A stretch of DNA of 64,000 nt from Nemopilema nomurai (taxonomy: Eukaryota > Cnidaria > Scyphozoa > Rhizostomeae > Rhizostomatidae). The notes beneath the pieces are model-generated. The model had not been told where the DNA came from, did not search any database, and saw only the letters and a program-made list of their open reading frames with translations. The stretch's first letter is position 1, and each line of letters begins with the position of its first letter. Shown in pieces: positions 38,214 to 50,700 of the stretch. The stretch lies in the NCBI GenBank assembly GCA_003864495.1, contig ML133400.1:2322812-2386811 (forward strand), read 5' to 3'. The position numbers and the translations under genes were made by a program.

Positions 38214-41200
38214 TCACATCCAAACGAGGGTTTTTCCATCGATTCCGCCAGTCATCCCAATACGTCCAGAAGGTGAGAAGCTGCAGGACAGAATGGGACC
38301 TTTGTGGTCAGTCCCCCTAGAAGGAGAAGTTCTCAATAACATATGATCCCTGAAATAGGCATTATAACATCACAGGAATGAATGTTGAATTGTCCCTGCT
38401 AAATTAACAAGGCTGAAGTTCTTCTCATATTGTAGTAATTGTGGGGTGAAATCGTTGAGAAGCAACATTGAGAATTAAAGTTCAAGAAAGTCTTGCGCCT
38501 TAATTATCGTCATTGCAAGATTTCTTGACACAACTAGATTCAACACAGCATCAGAATCACATAGCAAATTCTCTAAACTTGCACTAACTTCACGAAGTAA
38601 AATTGAAAAAATTTAAACTAACAATGAACTGCAAGGAACGGTACGAGCTTTATAGACTGACTAATTTCAGCTTTGCAATTGCAAAATGCCGCTTACTCAT
38701 GTATTATCCACTTAAGGGTGGCTTGAAAGCATAAAGCAGCTTGAAAGGAAATCAAAGATTGGTTAAGGAAGTGCTTACTTGACGATTTTTCTTTCTTTCT
38801 CGTGAAGACTTTGGTAGGTTACGCTGCTATCCATGGCAACAAGCGTGATCAAGTCTTGAAATGGGTGGACAGACAAGGCCTAACAGTTACCAGAAAAAGA
38901 AACTTGATATTTCATATCTTCCCAACATTTGAGGCAAAGGATCTCAGTGTTGATGATGATCACTCATTTACTCACTCACTCACTCACTCACTCACTCTCT
39001 CACTCACTCACTCACTCAAACACTAACTCAATCACTCACTCACTCACCCACTCACTCACTCACTCACTCACCCACTCACTCACTCACTCACTCACTCACT
39101 CACTCACTCACTCACTCACTCACTCAAACACTAACTCAATCACTCACTCACTCACCCACTCACTCACTCACTCACTCACTCACTCAAACACTAACTCAAT
39201 CACTCAATCACTCACTCATTCACTCACTCACTCACTCACTCACTCACCCACTCACTCACTCACTCACTCACTCACCCACTCACTCACTCACTCACTCACT
39301 CACTCACTCACTCAAACACTAACTCAATCACTCACTCACTCACCCACTCACTCACTCACTCACTCACTCAAACACTAACTCAATCACTCAATCACTCACT
39401 CATTCACTCACTCACTCACTCACTCACTCACTCACTCACTCACTCACTCACTCACTCACTCACTCAGATTATATAAATTTGTGTATATAAACATTACATT
39501 TTGGTACATTGATTTTTGAGCGAAATTGAATTAAAAATACTTATATTTAGAATTTCTAGTGATTATGAGAGAGTGTCATAAATGAAAAGAATATTAATAT
39601 TAATCCTTAACTTTGTGGAACAACTTGAAATTTACTAGAACCAGCGAATCGGAGGAATCCAAGTTTCATCAAATACAACTAAATCACGTGACGTCGCACC
39701 TGGTAATTGCGGCCTTCGTCATCTTTAACTTCCCATTCCAACTTCCCATTTGTCAGGTCCCAAACGGAAACGTAGTTTGTACTTAGCGATACCGCCCTTT
39801 TGCCATTGGGCGTGAACCTTGTGTTGATAAGCTTGCCATGTTTGGTGGGTATCTTCAATCTGTTTTGGCCTGTCTCTGTGTCCCAGAGCTGAATCGTGCC
39901 ATCGCTGGAGCATGTTAAGAAGTGACAATTGTCCGACGAGAAGCAGACATCGTTTACGGCGTCATCATGGCCCTTGACTTGCTTGTTCTCGGGGCCAGAT
40001 ATGAAGGCCCCTTCGCCACTCTGGATTCGGTACACAACCGCCTGCCCATCGTCGCCTGCGCTTGCCAGGAATTGGCCATCGGGAGAAATCACTGCAGCCT
40101 GTATGGAGCCTTGGTGAAACGCTGCGAAAGAGAGACACGGTCACTGTGGCCTAAATGAAGTATCGTTTGGCCTAAGTGTATTACAAAGTACGGCTACTCT
40201 GTTCACTATGATTTATCATTCAAACTGAAGATTGCTTTAAGTGATTGCACTATAGGGGATTTAGGGGCAGTCATCCTTTTAAGAAAAGCTAATACGATTC
40301 TGACTTGTTTATAAGCTACAATGCATACGAGGCTAAGTGTCAACAACCGATCCCTAGCCTCTCTCTCACTCATCAGCTAGCGACGTCACATGGAACGGCC
40401 ATTCAAATCCCAGTGCTCCAGGGATGCTTGCACAGGTACCGCGGAGCAGGGGGAACTGAGGGGGTTTTAGCACCCCCCCCCCACTTTTTGCAAAAAATGC
40501 GAAATATTAAGTAATAAACTACCAATAAAGCCTCTTTTTTAATGGTTTTAGCCCCCCACCTTTTTAGACCCCCCCCCACTTTTCTCAGCGCTCTGCAGTG
40601 CCTGTTGCATACGTCCAATAGCAATAGCAAAAGGAAGGATTCAGCTCCAGGCAGAAAGAGCAGCTGTTCCAGCCCCCCCCCCCCCTACCATAGGCGTCCC
40701 TGCACCGATTCAAACACTTAAACAATGTACTTGCCGATGGAAAAAATTGGTCTTATGTTTTACTTGCCTATGTATCAATAAACATGCTTATTTGGTTTTA
40801 CAGCAGCCCAGACTGCTAAACAAAAGTTCGGAGCCCACATTCAACATTTATCTATTCAATTTTGGAAACAACATATATGGAAGCGACGAATTTGTCATCC
40901 CGACTTGATTAAGATACAGCTCATTGCGATTAAATCTTTATCTGTAAACCTAAGTGCCTTGACAACTAATGTGATATTCCCCTTCAAATCTATTATCTGA
41001 GATACGTTCAAGCCAAAGTTTGCCAGTGTCTACCTCGCCCGAATTTTAGCAAGTGCAATTGGTCCCTCTGCATTTCAGAACTGCTGTTATTCCGACCCGT
41101 TCTGCTATTTTGGGCATAAAGACAGATGGTATTTTTATGAATAATTCAGCATACATGAATCTATTTCCAGTATTGGTCTTCTGTTTAAACGATTTCAATA

Positions 41201-42886
41201 ACTTCACCTTGACAGCGTGGCATTCAGAATGCAGCGCAATTAGTGATACAGCTGTCTAATTCTGTTCTACGTTTAATTCACTACCTAGCCCCAAGCTTCA
41301 CAACCAAATTCAGAATAAGGATTTGCTGTATTCATTAACAAGTCTTTTAACAGATACGCTTTCACTATCTTTTAGATCGTTTAACTACCTCGCTTTGCAA
41401 GTAATAATAGATGTCCTACACACTGTTAGATCAGTGGTCCTAGCTTTCAGAAACCTCGTTTTCAGAAATAAATTTGAATCATTACCAGGCCTCCGCTTGA
41501 AGGCCATGTTCCAAAGTAGGACAAATCTTCTCTTAATGTTATTCTAGACTGATCTATTAGGCCAACTCTTCTGCAAAAGCTATTACTTTCTTTGCTTATA
41601 AATTATTAACCGCCTGCTGAGAAATCTTACATATGCCAAGCATTCCTATTCAAAAGCAAACATCACAAGGCGCCTTAAAAAGGATTTTTCTTTATCTCGA
41701 TAACCTCCGGCGAATAGTTTTTGAAATCCATGCGTTTTGCTTCGATTTTCCGCCTGATTTCCCTACCCTAGGCGTGTACCTGCAGCCGATCGCCAAGGAC
41801 GCGAGCTCTGTAAATTTTCGGGCTCCTTCGTGTCGTCAAGGCTTGAGGGAATCGCACGGACAACTAGTGACTTGTAGGTATCGAGGATGCTTTTTAGTAC
41901 CCCAACGTTAAAAACAGAGCAACAATGTACAGCATGGCGGTATTTTTTCTGCAACAACTTCAAAAACAGATACCGCTTCTGCTACGATACGAAAGCACGG
42001 GGGCTGCTATTAACCGCACTAATTTCCTCACACGTAAAGGGCACTTTAATAGAAAAGAGCAGTGGCTCTTCAGCAAGGTCAGTTGTGTTCCACGTAAACT
42101 AGGGCCACAAAGCAAGCTGTTTTTTTACTACGTCGGCACCAGATGCAGAAGCGGAGTGGAAATGTAAAGACGGTTGGAGATTCTTTCTAAGATGATCACA
42201 GCTCACCACTTGATAATTGTGACAAGTACGTTTGCTGTGATTGGTTCTGGACCTGATGACGTTTTAAATGTAGCTACGAATAGGCGAAAGAATTGAATAC
42301 GGTCAGATTTGGGGGGGATGATCTCGTAGCGATTTACATAATTCAACGCTAACCCCGCAACAGAACAAAACAGCTATGACATACTGGCAGAAATGCGATC
42401 GTCTTAAGGGGATGAGCTTCTGTTTGAGGCGATTGGGTGATAATATCACACGTGAGCAAGTTGGGCAATATGGCTAACGATTTCACAAAGACAGGATTTC
42501 AAATGTTTCCCCTTCTGTGCACTCACATGTTCAAATTGCTCGATAAAAGAAAACAGTGGAGCACAAGGACACTTACATATTCTTGAGACACGTTTGCCTG
42601 TCTTGTATTTCCATAAAATGACCACACCGTCGCGCGATCCAGTCGCCAATAGTTCCTCCCCAAAACAGCAGGTCGTGACTTCTGCCGTGTGTCCTTGCAA
42701 GCAGTTCACCCTCTTGCCAGACGACAGATCCCAAAGCAAGACTTTGCTGTCTGTTGAACACGTAGCTATGGTGTTATCGTCGCACGAAGATGCTGTCGCC
42801 AGTATAGCACCAGGGCTTCCTAACTCTAATCGTCTGAACAATCGCCCACGAAAAGGGAACATGAAATCTCCTCCATTCATTTCCAT
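38214..42886 (-). CDS. WD40 beta-propeller protein, 311 aa
   Basis: Stand-alone WD40 protein; such proteins are usually interaction platforms. I cannot name the ortholog. Four exons (5' to 3'): 42577-42886, 39700-40121, 38779-38879, 38214-38316, with consistent phases (1, 0, 2) and a TGA stop right after LVWM. Repeats seen: ATCSTDSKVLLWDL; ATGSRDGVVILWKY; SAGDDGQAVVYRI; TCSSDGTIQLWDTET; SLSTNYVSVWDL; a degenerate one in exon 3 (ALSVHPFQDLITLVAMDSS); and MTGGIDGKTLVWM at the end. That makes about seven blades, enough to close one propeller. Exons 3 and 4 are too short to show as long open frames. Reading straight through exon 2 would give an artificial stop at 39679. Intron 2 carries about 500 bp of (CTCA)n. 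The first ATG is used; MNGG two codons later is an alternative. Confidence 0.85.
38961..39466. repeat. (CTCA)n minisatellite with higher-order units
   Basis: About 505 bp of CACT/CTCA tetranucleotide repeat in intron 2 of the WD40 gene. It is interrupted by a recurring variant CAAACACTAACTCAATCACT near 39018, 39124, 39184, 39313 and 39368. The tract has therefore expanded in blocks as well as by single units. The plus-strand Thr-His-Ser-Leu frame is a by-product. Confidence 0.95.
40433..40604. mobile_element. C-rich foldback MITE, 172 bp
   Basis: Lies in intron 1 of the WD40 gene. The left end CAGGTACCGCGGAGC and the complement of the right end, CAGGCACTGCAGAGC, match at 12 of 15 positions. 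The 5-bp sequence TTGCA flanks both ends (40428-40432 and 40605-40609). The interior has several runs of eight or more C and no coding capacity. The superfamily is uncertain from a 5-bp duplication. Confidence 0.55.
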
Positions 42887-45800
42887 GTTTATTTCTAAGT
42901 TGGACTAAATCGCACCTTTCCGAGTTCAACAGCTAAAATCTAAAAAATCATCGCTCGTGAAATCGCTGGGCGAAGACAAGAGACAGAGTATTGGATATTT
43001 TGCATACAACACACTTGCTATTGCCCCTCTCATTTGATTATTTAAAGCAATGACTGTCAAACATAAATATGCATTTTGTATACAGAAGTCTTGTTATGTA
43101 TTGTCCATTACTCACATAAATGATGATCTTTTGTGTTGATAACCACCCATCTAACGTTTTTTAGTCCGTCATTCGTTTTATCGTAATTCTACTGGTTTGC
43201 TGTTCACGGACAAACCACAAGCCTCTTCAGTCTAAATAATTGATGCATCCTTCGCGTCATATCCGAGTTTCTTGAAGTCAATTACAATCAGGTCGATGAA
43301 GATTTGTATTGAAGACAGATTTTCCGTATTTGTACGGCTCCAAAGAATATTTCTATCACGCTCTTGTTTTAAACGTAAGATAAACACCACCGTAAACGTA
43401 TCACTACGATATCTTTCGCCAAAAAATTCTATAGATCAAAACAGTTTCCGATCGCTCTTAGACGTATGAGGTGCAGTTTTCAATTGAATTAATTTTACAC
43501 TATTGTTCGGTATAGTATTCTCATTACCAACAGGTATTTCTGAACATAAAGGTGCGATGAAGTTCACTTTTCTTTGGCTAATTTAGCGATAGTATAACAA
43601 TGAATAAAACAAGTATCTCTTTGTACTTACACTTTTAACAGTGGCACAGAAAGCAAGCGAAACTGTCTCGGCAGAACAGAACGAGTTCAAACAAGCGTCA
43701 TCAATAAGCAGAAGTGTTCTGCATGGCCTTGTAGAATAGCAAGACGCGCTCAGAAAGGATTGCCATCAAGATGACTTTGAGTAGATTCAGCGATTAATTA
43801 CGATTCTTATGGTTTTACCGAACAGTGTTTGAGAATCAAGGCTAAGAAGATTAGAAAACTTTGAACTGCAAAGATCTATTAAGTCAATGCAATAAATTAA
43901 GCTTGAGTTTCGGAATGCTGTCAATTACCTTTCGGTCACCAAACTTGCCTTTTACACCGGGTCAGCAAACCTTCGCGTACAATGTACGGTCAACTAGCTC
44001 AATTATGCAAACAGAATTTCACCAACCATTGCATGCGTGCTAGAGGGCAATGTAAGGCTACCGTGGTGGATCTGCTTCATGGGCTGATGCTGGAGGAGTC
44101 GCTACGGAGGAGAACTATTAACATGATACCCCTTGAAGGGGTGCCTGGGTTGCAGTGGCTTGGGATGCACCCAAATAAAGGAGAAACTAGGGTGACTACC
44201 GCTATCTTTTCTGGACGGGGACAGTGGGGCAAGATTTTTCAGCCGAAAAACAGATAGATTGTCAAGAGCAGATTGTCATGTATCATTGTCACAGGGGTGT
44301 TCCTCACGACATGCCACCCTTTGACGAAGCACCCAGCACTTGTAGCCCAACTCTGTGGAGTTGCACGCATTCTGTCAGGAATATTGCTGTTTTTCAGTAC
44401 TCCGTCGATTGCTTAATTTAGTTGTATAGGCCCATTTTGTAGCTAGCACATCACCAAATTAAATTTCTAGATTACCTGCCTTTGCATTGTTTAATAAGGG
44501 CAAACAGCAGTTTCAGTGAATACTTGCACTGTCAAAGCCATCGGCATCTGCAAGACGAGGAAATTGCATTTTCTATTGGCAGCAGTCGATGAAACGTTCA
44601 TGCTGAACATGCATTGACCAAAGAATCCAATCTTGTAGAGAAACTGAGCAGGTTAAACAAAGCTCATGTCGGCGGATGTTAATAGATTGATGTTCGAGCA
44701 GTTAGGGTGTGGATGGCCTAGGCAAGCAAAGGATAAACTTGCCAACAGATCCAGCATTCATCAAATGCATTCGTCATCGTAGCTTGGTTCCAACTTCATT
44801 CAGATTTCACTGTTCAAAGTTGATTTACTATTCCCTTTCAGGCTTTTCAAAAAAGCTTTTTCTCTGTATCAGTGGACTTGTGTCCTTGCTAACAAGGCCG
44901 AACTGTGAATTGTTGTTGGAAGGAAAAATCTTATGCAGAAATGTACAGGTGACATAGAAATGATTCAAATTTATTTGGTTGTGGTGTAGCAACTGTAATT
45001 CACACCTTAAAAGGAGAATATCTAAGCGAGTGTAATAGCCAGAGCGAGGTTAGCCGGAAGTCAAGCGATCTGCACGCCGCGGCCATACTAGTCGCCGCAC
45101 TACCCATTAAATTTCACAATTTCAACCAAGTACACTGCGGAGCCTCCGCAGATCCATCGCAAATTTATCTTCATTGACAAACATTCATTCCACTAAGAAG
45201 GACCCATTTACAGGACTAACCGTGTATGAAGCTGGCTTCATGTTTCCCTTTAAAAATGCTAAAAGTATACTAATGCCTTCTATTTTTATAAAGCTAATTT
45301 CGAGCTGAAATTTGAAAATCGCTTAATTAACTCAGCTAGAGCTTAAATGGCGATGCTAAGTACAATAGTTAATCCTTTATTGCCTTGTTTCTCACTGCCA
45401 CCGCATAATGGCAGTAACAAACAAATATGGTAATGTAGACATAGCACAGGGAAGAATAATCGCTGTATATTGCCATACAACATGTCTCATTCACTCGCAT
45501 AGGTAGCAAAGAGTGAATTACACCGACGATTTCGAGCAATTGATATCTTACTGAATGATATTATCCACTTACAGTAATCCACTGCAATATTGGCTTATAT
45601 GCCGAAAATATCAGACAAAACACTCGCTCAAAGAAAGGACATGAGCAGTATCGTCAACAAACACAAACTTGCGTGTCACATTACGTTAAGGACAGTTTAC
45701 TCGGAGTAGCAACTTAGGGCCATCTGTGTTTGGTAGACCATAAACACGGACAGCCCTACCTACACCGAATCAAGAACGTAATGATAAATAGCAAATAGTA

Positions 45801-46883
45801 ATCCTTGTTTTGTGTTATGATGTGCAGTTTTCAGATATCCTTTATGTTTCAAATGCTCACTTTTCAGTAAAGCCTTCGATAAAACTGAAGATGCATTGAG
45901 TGGTATTAGATAAGTTTCAGGCTAACAACCCTGGTTCGTAGTAATATATCTGAGTTCCGTACACATATAAGGGTACCGCACTAAGCCTTAATTGTCTTAG
46001 GCTCAAAAGATCAATTTGCACCATTCGTATGTCCCGCAATGCAAAAGAGACGCGCTCGAAGCCTCTTCATTGATTGTCCACTGGACAGAAACTTTCCGCG
46101 CCTGCGGAGGAGCTTCAGCACTGCCAACAACTGCCACTGGACCTGAAAACAAAGCACGTGACTGCTAGATTGATTGGCTGGATTTTCACCAATCAACATT
46201 CTGATGCTCTTGTTGCTCCTTCGTTCGACTGTTTCGCATTAGAAATTATACTTAATAAGCAGCCCCTGGGCAATGGCAGTGCGGCATTCTGTGAAGGCAG
46301 CTGGTGGGGATTTGTGGGATTGAAGTGGCAGCTGATCCCTCATTGCAACCATTGAATGAGCGCCACCAAGGGAATTTCATGGTTAATGAAGATATTTCTG
46401 ATGCTGCCAAAGATAGATGCACCATTGTAGAGCCAGCTGTACTGCTGAGATGATAAGGCGACGATTAAACCTAGAATAACTGTGAATTCGCCATACGCAA
46501 GCTTCTTGCTCGCTTCTGCTTACAAAGAGCATTACTAATGCCTTGATTATGCATCATAACTGTGAGTGTCAACTCGAACAATGTTACTCGAAAGATTTCT
46601 CCGAGCCTTACTTGTCACTATTTCGCCAAACCTCTTCCTACGGGTAAAGGCAATAATAAAATCCCTCCTTTTTTGCCAGAATGGATGGAAAATCGCGTTG
46701 CTGTGGCCACGTTTGCAATGGCCGCGTACAGAAACCAAACCAAAAAGAGGTGAACATCTGTTAAAAATTGCAATAGCTTTTGGGCGATTTGGGAACCAGT
46801 CTTAGTCGGTTTTATATCTGATGGAGACTAGAATTCTCGTCAAAGTCAAGGGAGGGAGATCACCTTTCTAGTGGTGGGGAGAG

Positions 46884-46950
<67 letters not shown>

Positions 46951-47794
46951 GAGGGAGAGGGAGGGAGAGAGAGAGAGAGAGAGAGAGGGGGTTGTTTTGT
47001 TTAAGAATTGCAGGCAGCAGTGGGTGGTTTCAAAAGAAAGAGAGGACAAATCACCAATGCAAATACACGAATAAACAACTGAAATAATCAGGGTTTGAAA
47101 GGGGATACTGCTATTTTAATTATTCTTGTACGTCTTCGGCGTGTCAACGGACCGTTTAAGTTACACAGTAGGTGAAAAAGGGACACCAACGTGAGCTGCG
47201 GAGGGCACGTCATTTCGCACGCTAAAAGTGGGGCGAGGAGAGGTAGGCGTGTGTATCCTGTGCCTCGAAGTTTCTGTCTATGGTTGTACTACCAATTATC
47301 GACAGGTCAGTTATCTTCACATTGGAATGATCAGTACTAAAAGCAATGCATTAATCTTCCAGGTGCAGCCACACCCTAGTAGTGTTGTGTTGGAACAACC
47401 TTACGCAGCCTAGAAACCGCTCGGTGTTGCCTTGACATATGAGAACTCCGCCGCTTGAATGTGAGGAAATAGACCACAATGTTATCTTTCAACGAGCCTC
47501 AAGCGGTGTTGGAACAACTTTATGGTTTCAAGTGCGCTGTTCTTTGCCCGCAAAGCAGGTGAGACGCATCTAAACGACGTTGGAACGAGTTCACTTAATT
47601 CATTTGACCTACATTGTACGATCATCAAAACACAACCACAAATGTTAAGCAGCAAAGCATTTTAAAACGTTAAAGCGCGGAGCAACAAAAGTGAGAATAC
47701 TTCATGTACACAAAGCTAGGTGAGTCAGCTGGTCATCACTGGGGCACTTCGTTTGCACCAATCCGAATTATACTAAAGCAATTTACACAATGGT
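42887..47794. other. Gene-poor interval between WD40 gene and MDH2
   Basis: 4.9 kb without a supported gene. The least AT-rich part is 44040-44400, where a plus-strand frame of 91 codons (43982-44257) has no family resemblance. The motif GTTGGAACAA or close variants recurs at about 47391, 47512, 47580 and 47943. A (GATA)n tract lies at 46885-46950. The MDH2 3' untranslated region should lie just below 47795. Confidence 0.4.
46885..46988. repeat. (GATA)n followed by (GA)n microsatellite
   Basis: About 16 GATA units to 46950, then a GA/GGGA purine tract to about 46988. The minus-strand Ser-Ile-Tyr-Leu frame arises from it. Confidence 0.9.
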
Positions 47795-50700
47795 TCATGG
47801 GTTGTTCTTTACGAACTCCTCTCCCTTGGCGATGTTCTTCAGCAGCTCGGGTAGGGCCTTTGGAGAGAAGAGAGCAGTTTGAAACTCGTGTGAAAAGCTT
47901 TCAAACAGTAAGAATACGCGAGAAAGCAAGATAACGCCCAAGTTGGAACAAACTTTAAGGATTGCTGGGGAGCTCAGCAGTTTCTTTTGATGATAAGCAT
48001 GAGATTACAACTCAACGTGGCAAAAAACTCAGCCATCTTGTTTTGAAGAATGTAAAATTACCGATAGCAATATTAAGAAGAGACATTATCCGGCCTGATG
48101 AATCTTAAATGGGCTGGCAAAAGACAACGACAATTATCTTATGATATTTCAATGATTTTATCTTAGTAAATCGTTTGCATAACGTGTGACTAAAATCCAC
48201 ACGGGCTTGAGAGTGCTCGCTCAAAAAGCCCAAGCAAAGTTTTCTATTAAAGGTTTTAACAAGCAATGAAAACCATCATTTCACTATATACTCACCTCGT
48301 CCAGCTTTTTCTTTTCAAACTCTGACAGGTCACCGAGACCCAAGTTTTTGTCCAATCCATTTTGCTGTCAGGTAAAAAGGATGTTATTTAACAACAGGAA
48401 GGTTAAAGGCATCCTAGCAATTCTCCACTACCTCCATTATGTCTTTGTTCTTCTAAAAAAGGATTTTGACGTCACATCTAATACACGTTAAAGTGACCAA
48501 TCTGTCAAGCTATATTGTGCTAGAAGTTTCTTAAGCTATATTGTGCTTCAAGTTATAACTTGAATAATTGCTGCTGGTGTTAAAAGGTCATAATCCAGTC
48601 CTGGTCACGGCACCAAAAGGTGGGCATAACAACATCATACCAGCGAGCACGTTAAGCAGAACAGCGCATCAAATCAATAAAGCCTAGCCTAATGTAACAT
48701 TATAATATAATAGTAAAGATACTAGCAATTACATAGAAACTTGAACGAAAGGAACGAATCGATATCTATATTTCACAGAGAAGAGTGAACACTACGTGAT
48801 AGGTTTCCTGAATAAGTAATAGTGGGTCAACGAATGGATCTTGCCGGCGTCAATACAGTAAGTTTTCACGGCACAGAAATGGTACTTGGCATGATGAGCA
48901 GCTAGCTATGAGCGCAAAAGGATGAGTGCAACAGCACAGCAGGCCAGATGGAGCAAAGGTCAACAAGGTCAATGAGGTCGCGGGTCAAAAGCAAGCATAC
49001 TTACGCCAAGGAGAAGAGGTGTTGCGAAGTAAGAAGCATCTGTGACGTCAGACTTCACGTACGCACATTCAACGACGCCTTTCTTTCCCGCTAAAGCGTC
49101 CAAAACCTGAGATGGAAGAATGACAGTTTATTGACCGAACAACAGTTTGGCGGTTGGACTTACCAATGGGAAGTTTAATGCAGATATCATTGAATTCAAA
49201 ACTGGAGCATTCAAGTTAATTGATTAAAGACAGCCTTGAAATTTGCAGCATATTGACCATGCTACAAATTTTAAGTTTGCATTTGCCATGACTTGAATGG
49301 CTGGCTAGTCGCAAGTTTGGCATTTAAAAATCATTCAGAGAATATGGTGATTAAAAATTTTTTCATGGCCACAAGTATTACACATTGTTCACTAGACTTT
49401 TAATGTACTCTTACCTCTTTTCTAAGCTACACCCAAAAGTACACACAAAATTAATCTAAGATGTCAAAAAGCTGCTTCGTCCTCAAGGTACTTCTGGTTC
49501 TTCCATGTAAGGGAAAAGAAATGCTACATGGCTGGTGCTAAGGTAGAGACTGAATGGAAAAGCTTTCCACTAGTAGATGTCTGAGCAATTCAGTTAAAAG
49601 GCAGTCCAAACTGAAAATATTACAAAATAAACTGATGCCATCTTTTACTCACAGAGAAAGCAAATCTAGCACCAGCAAAAGCCATTGACAATGTTGCAGA
49701 TCCCTGAAACACAAAGAGATCATCAAAATATAACGGCAAAATGAACATTGCCTGATAGATTAATTGAATAACAAACTATTAATTTGCATGGCATTTGCAG
49801 TGCCAATTATATTATGATACAATGTAGTGAAACACTCGCTTTTAATTCAAGCTGAGAGGTAGTTTGTACTCTTTCTTTGATGAAATTAGCTTTAGGATTA
49901 AGAATATGCTTACAGCTCCAGCCTTTGCATTTACAACTTCAGTGCCAGCATTTTGAATTCTCTCTGTCAAGGCATCAAGCTCCTCATTTGAAAACTGGAC
50001 CTTAGGTGTCGCCTGCAAAAAACAAACAGCAACATAATACTCTCTATGCTCACTGAATGCATGCTTTTAAAAAGCAAAATGGTGGGTGCATGTAAAAGGC
50101 ATAAAAGCTAATTTATTCAGGCTTGAAACAGTGCTCATCAATAAATGCACAATAAAAAGGAAAGGATATGATCTGGATTAATAGAGAAATTACAATACAC
50201 TGAATCGTAAAGGAGAGTAAAACTCTGTAGAAATTGTATAATAAGCTGTTGAAATAGATCAATTCACTTCACTGTCCTTTAGCATTTACTACTTCTACTG
50301 AATAAAAGTTTTCTTCGTATCTTGAACATGTGACAAAAGAAATGGTTAATTGACTTATTAAAATGACTCTTTAGAATGACCTGCGACAACAAGGGAAGGA
50401 TGGTAATGCCAGAGTGTCCTCCAACAACTGGAATATTTGTCTTTGTCACATCCAAGCCCTAAAAAGGAACCTCAATTTATTATACATAACTGAGACTTGA
50501 ACAATATTATTTATTAGCATTAGTATATATCATTAATAAAAGTATGTGGAAAAGTATGGTGCTAAGAAAATCCATTTCAAATCAAATTGCAAACACTATT
50601 GATGGCTGTAAGAGAGAACATTTGATCTTGAAAAAACACAAACCTTTAATTCTGAAATAAATGTATTGGAACGAACAACATCCAAAGTAGTTACACCAAA

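Noticed and set aside
38929..39378. 149-codon Thr-His-Ser-Leu repeat frame
   Set aside because: Translation of the (CTCA)n array, which lies in an intron of the WD40 gene on the other strand.
39679..39699. WD40 gene ending at the TAG at 39679
   Set aside because: Splicing at 39699/39698 joins exon 2 in phase to two further WD40 exons ending in a canonical blade.
43982..44257. 91-codon plus-strand frame in the gene-poor interval
   Set aside because: No family resemblance, promoter or splicing evidence.
46846..47049. Ser-Leu/Ile-Tyr repeat frame
   Set aside because: By-product of the (GATA)n and (GA)n tract.
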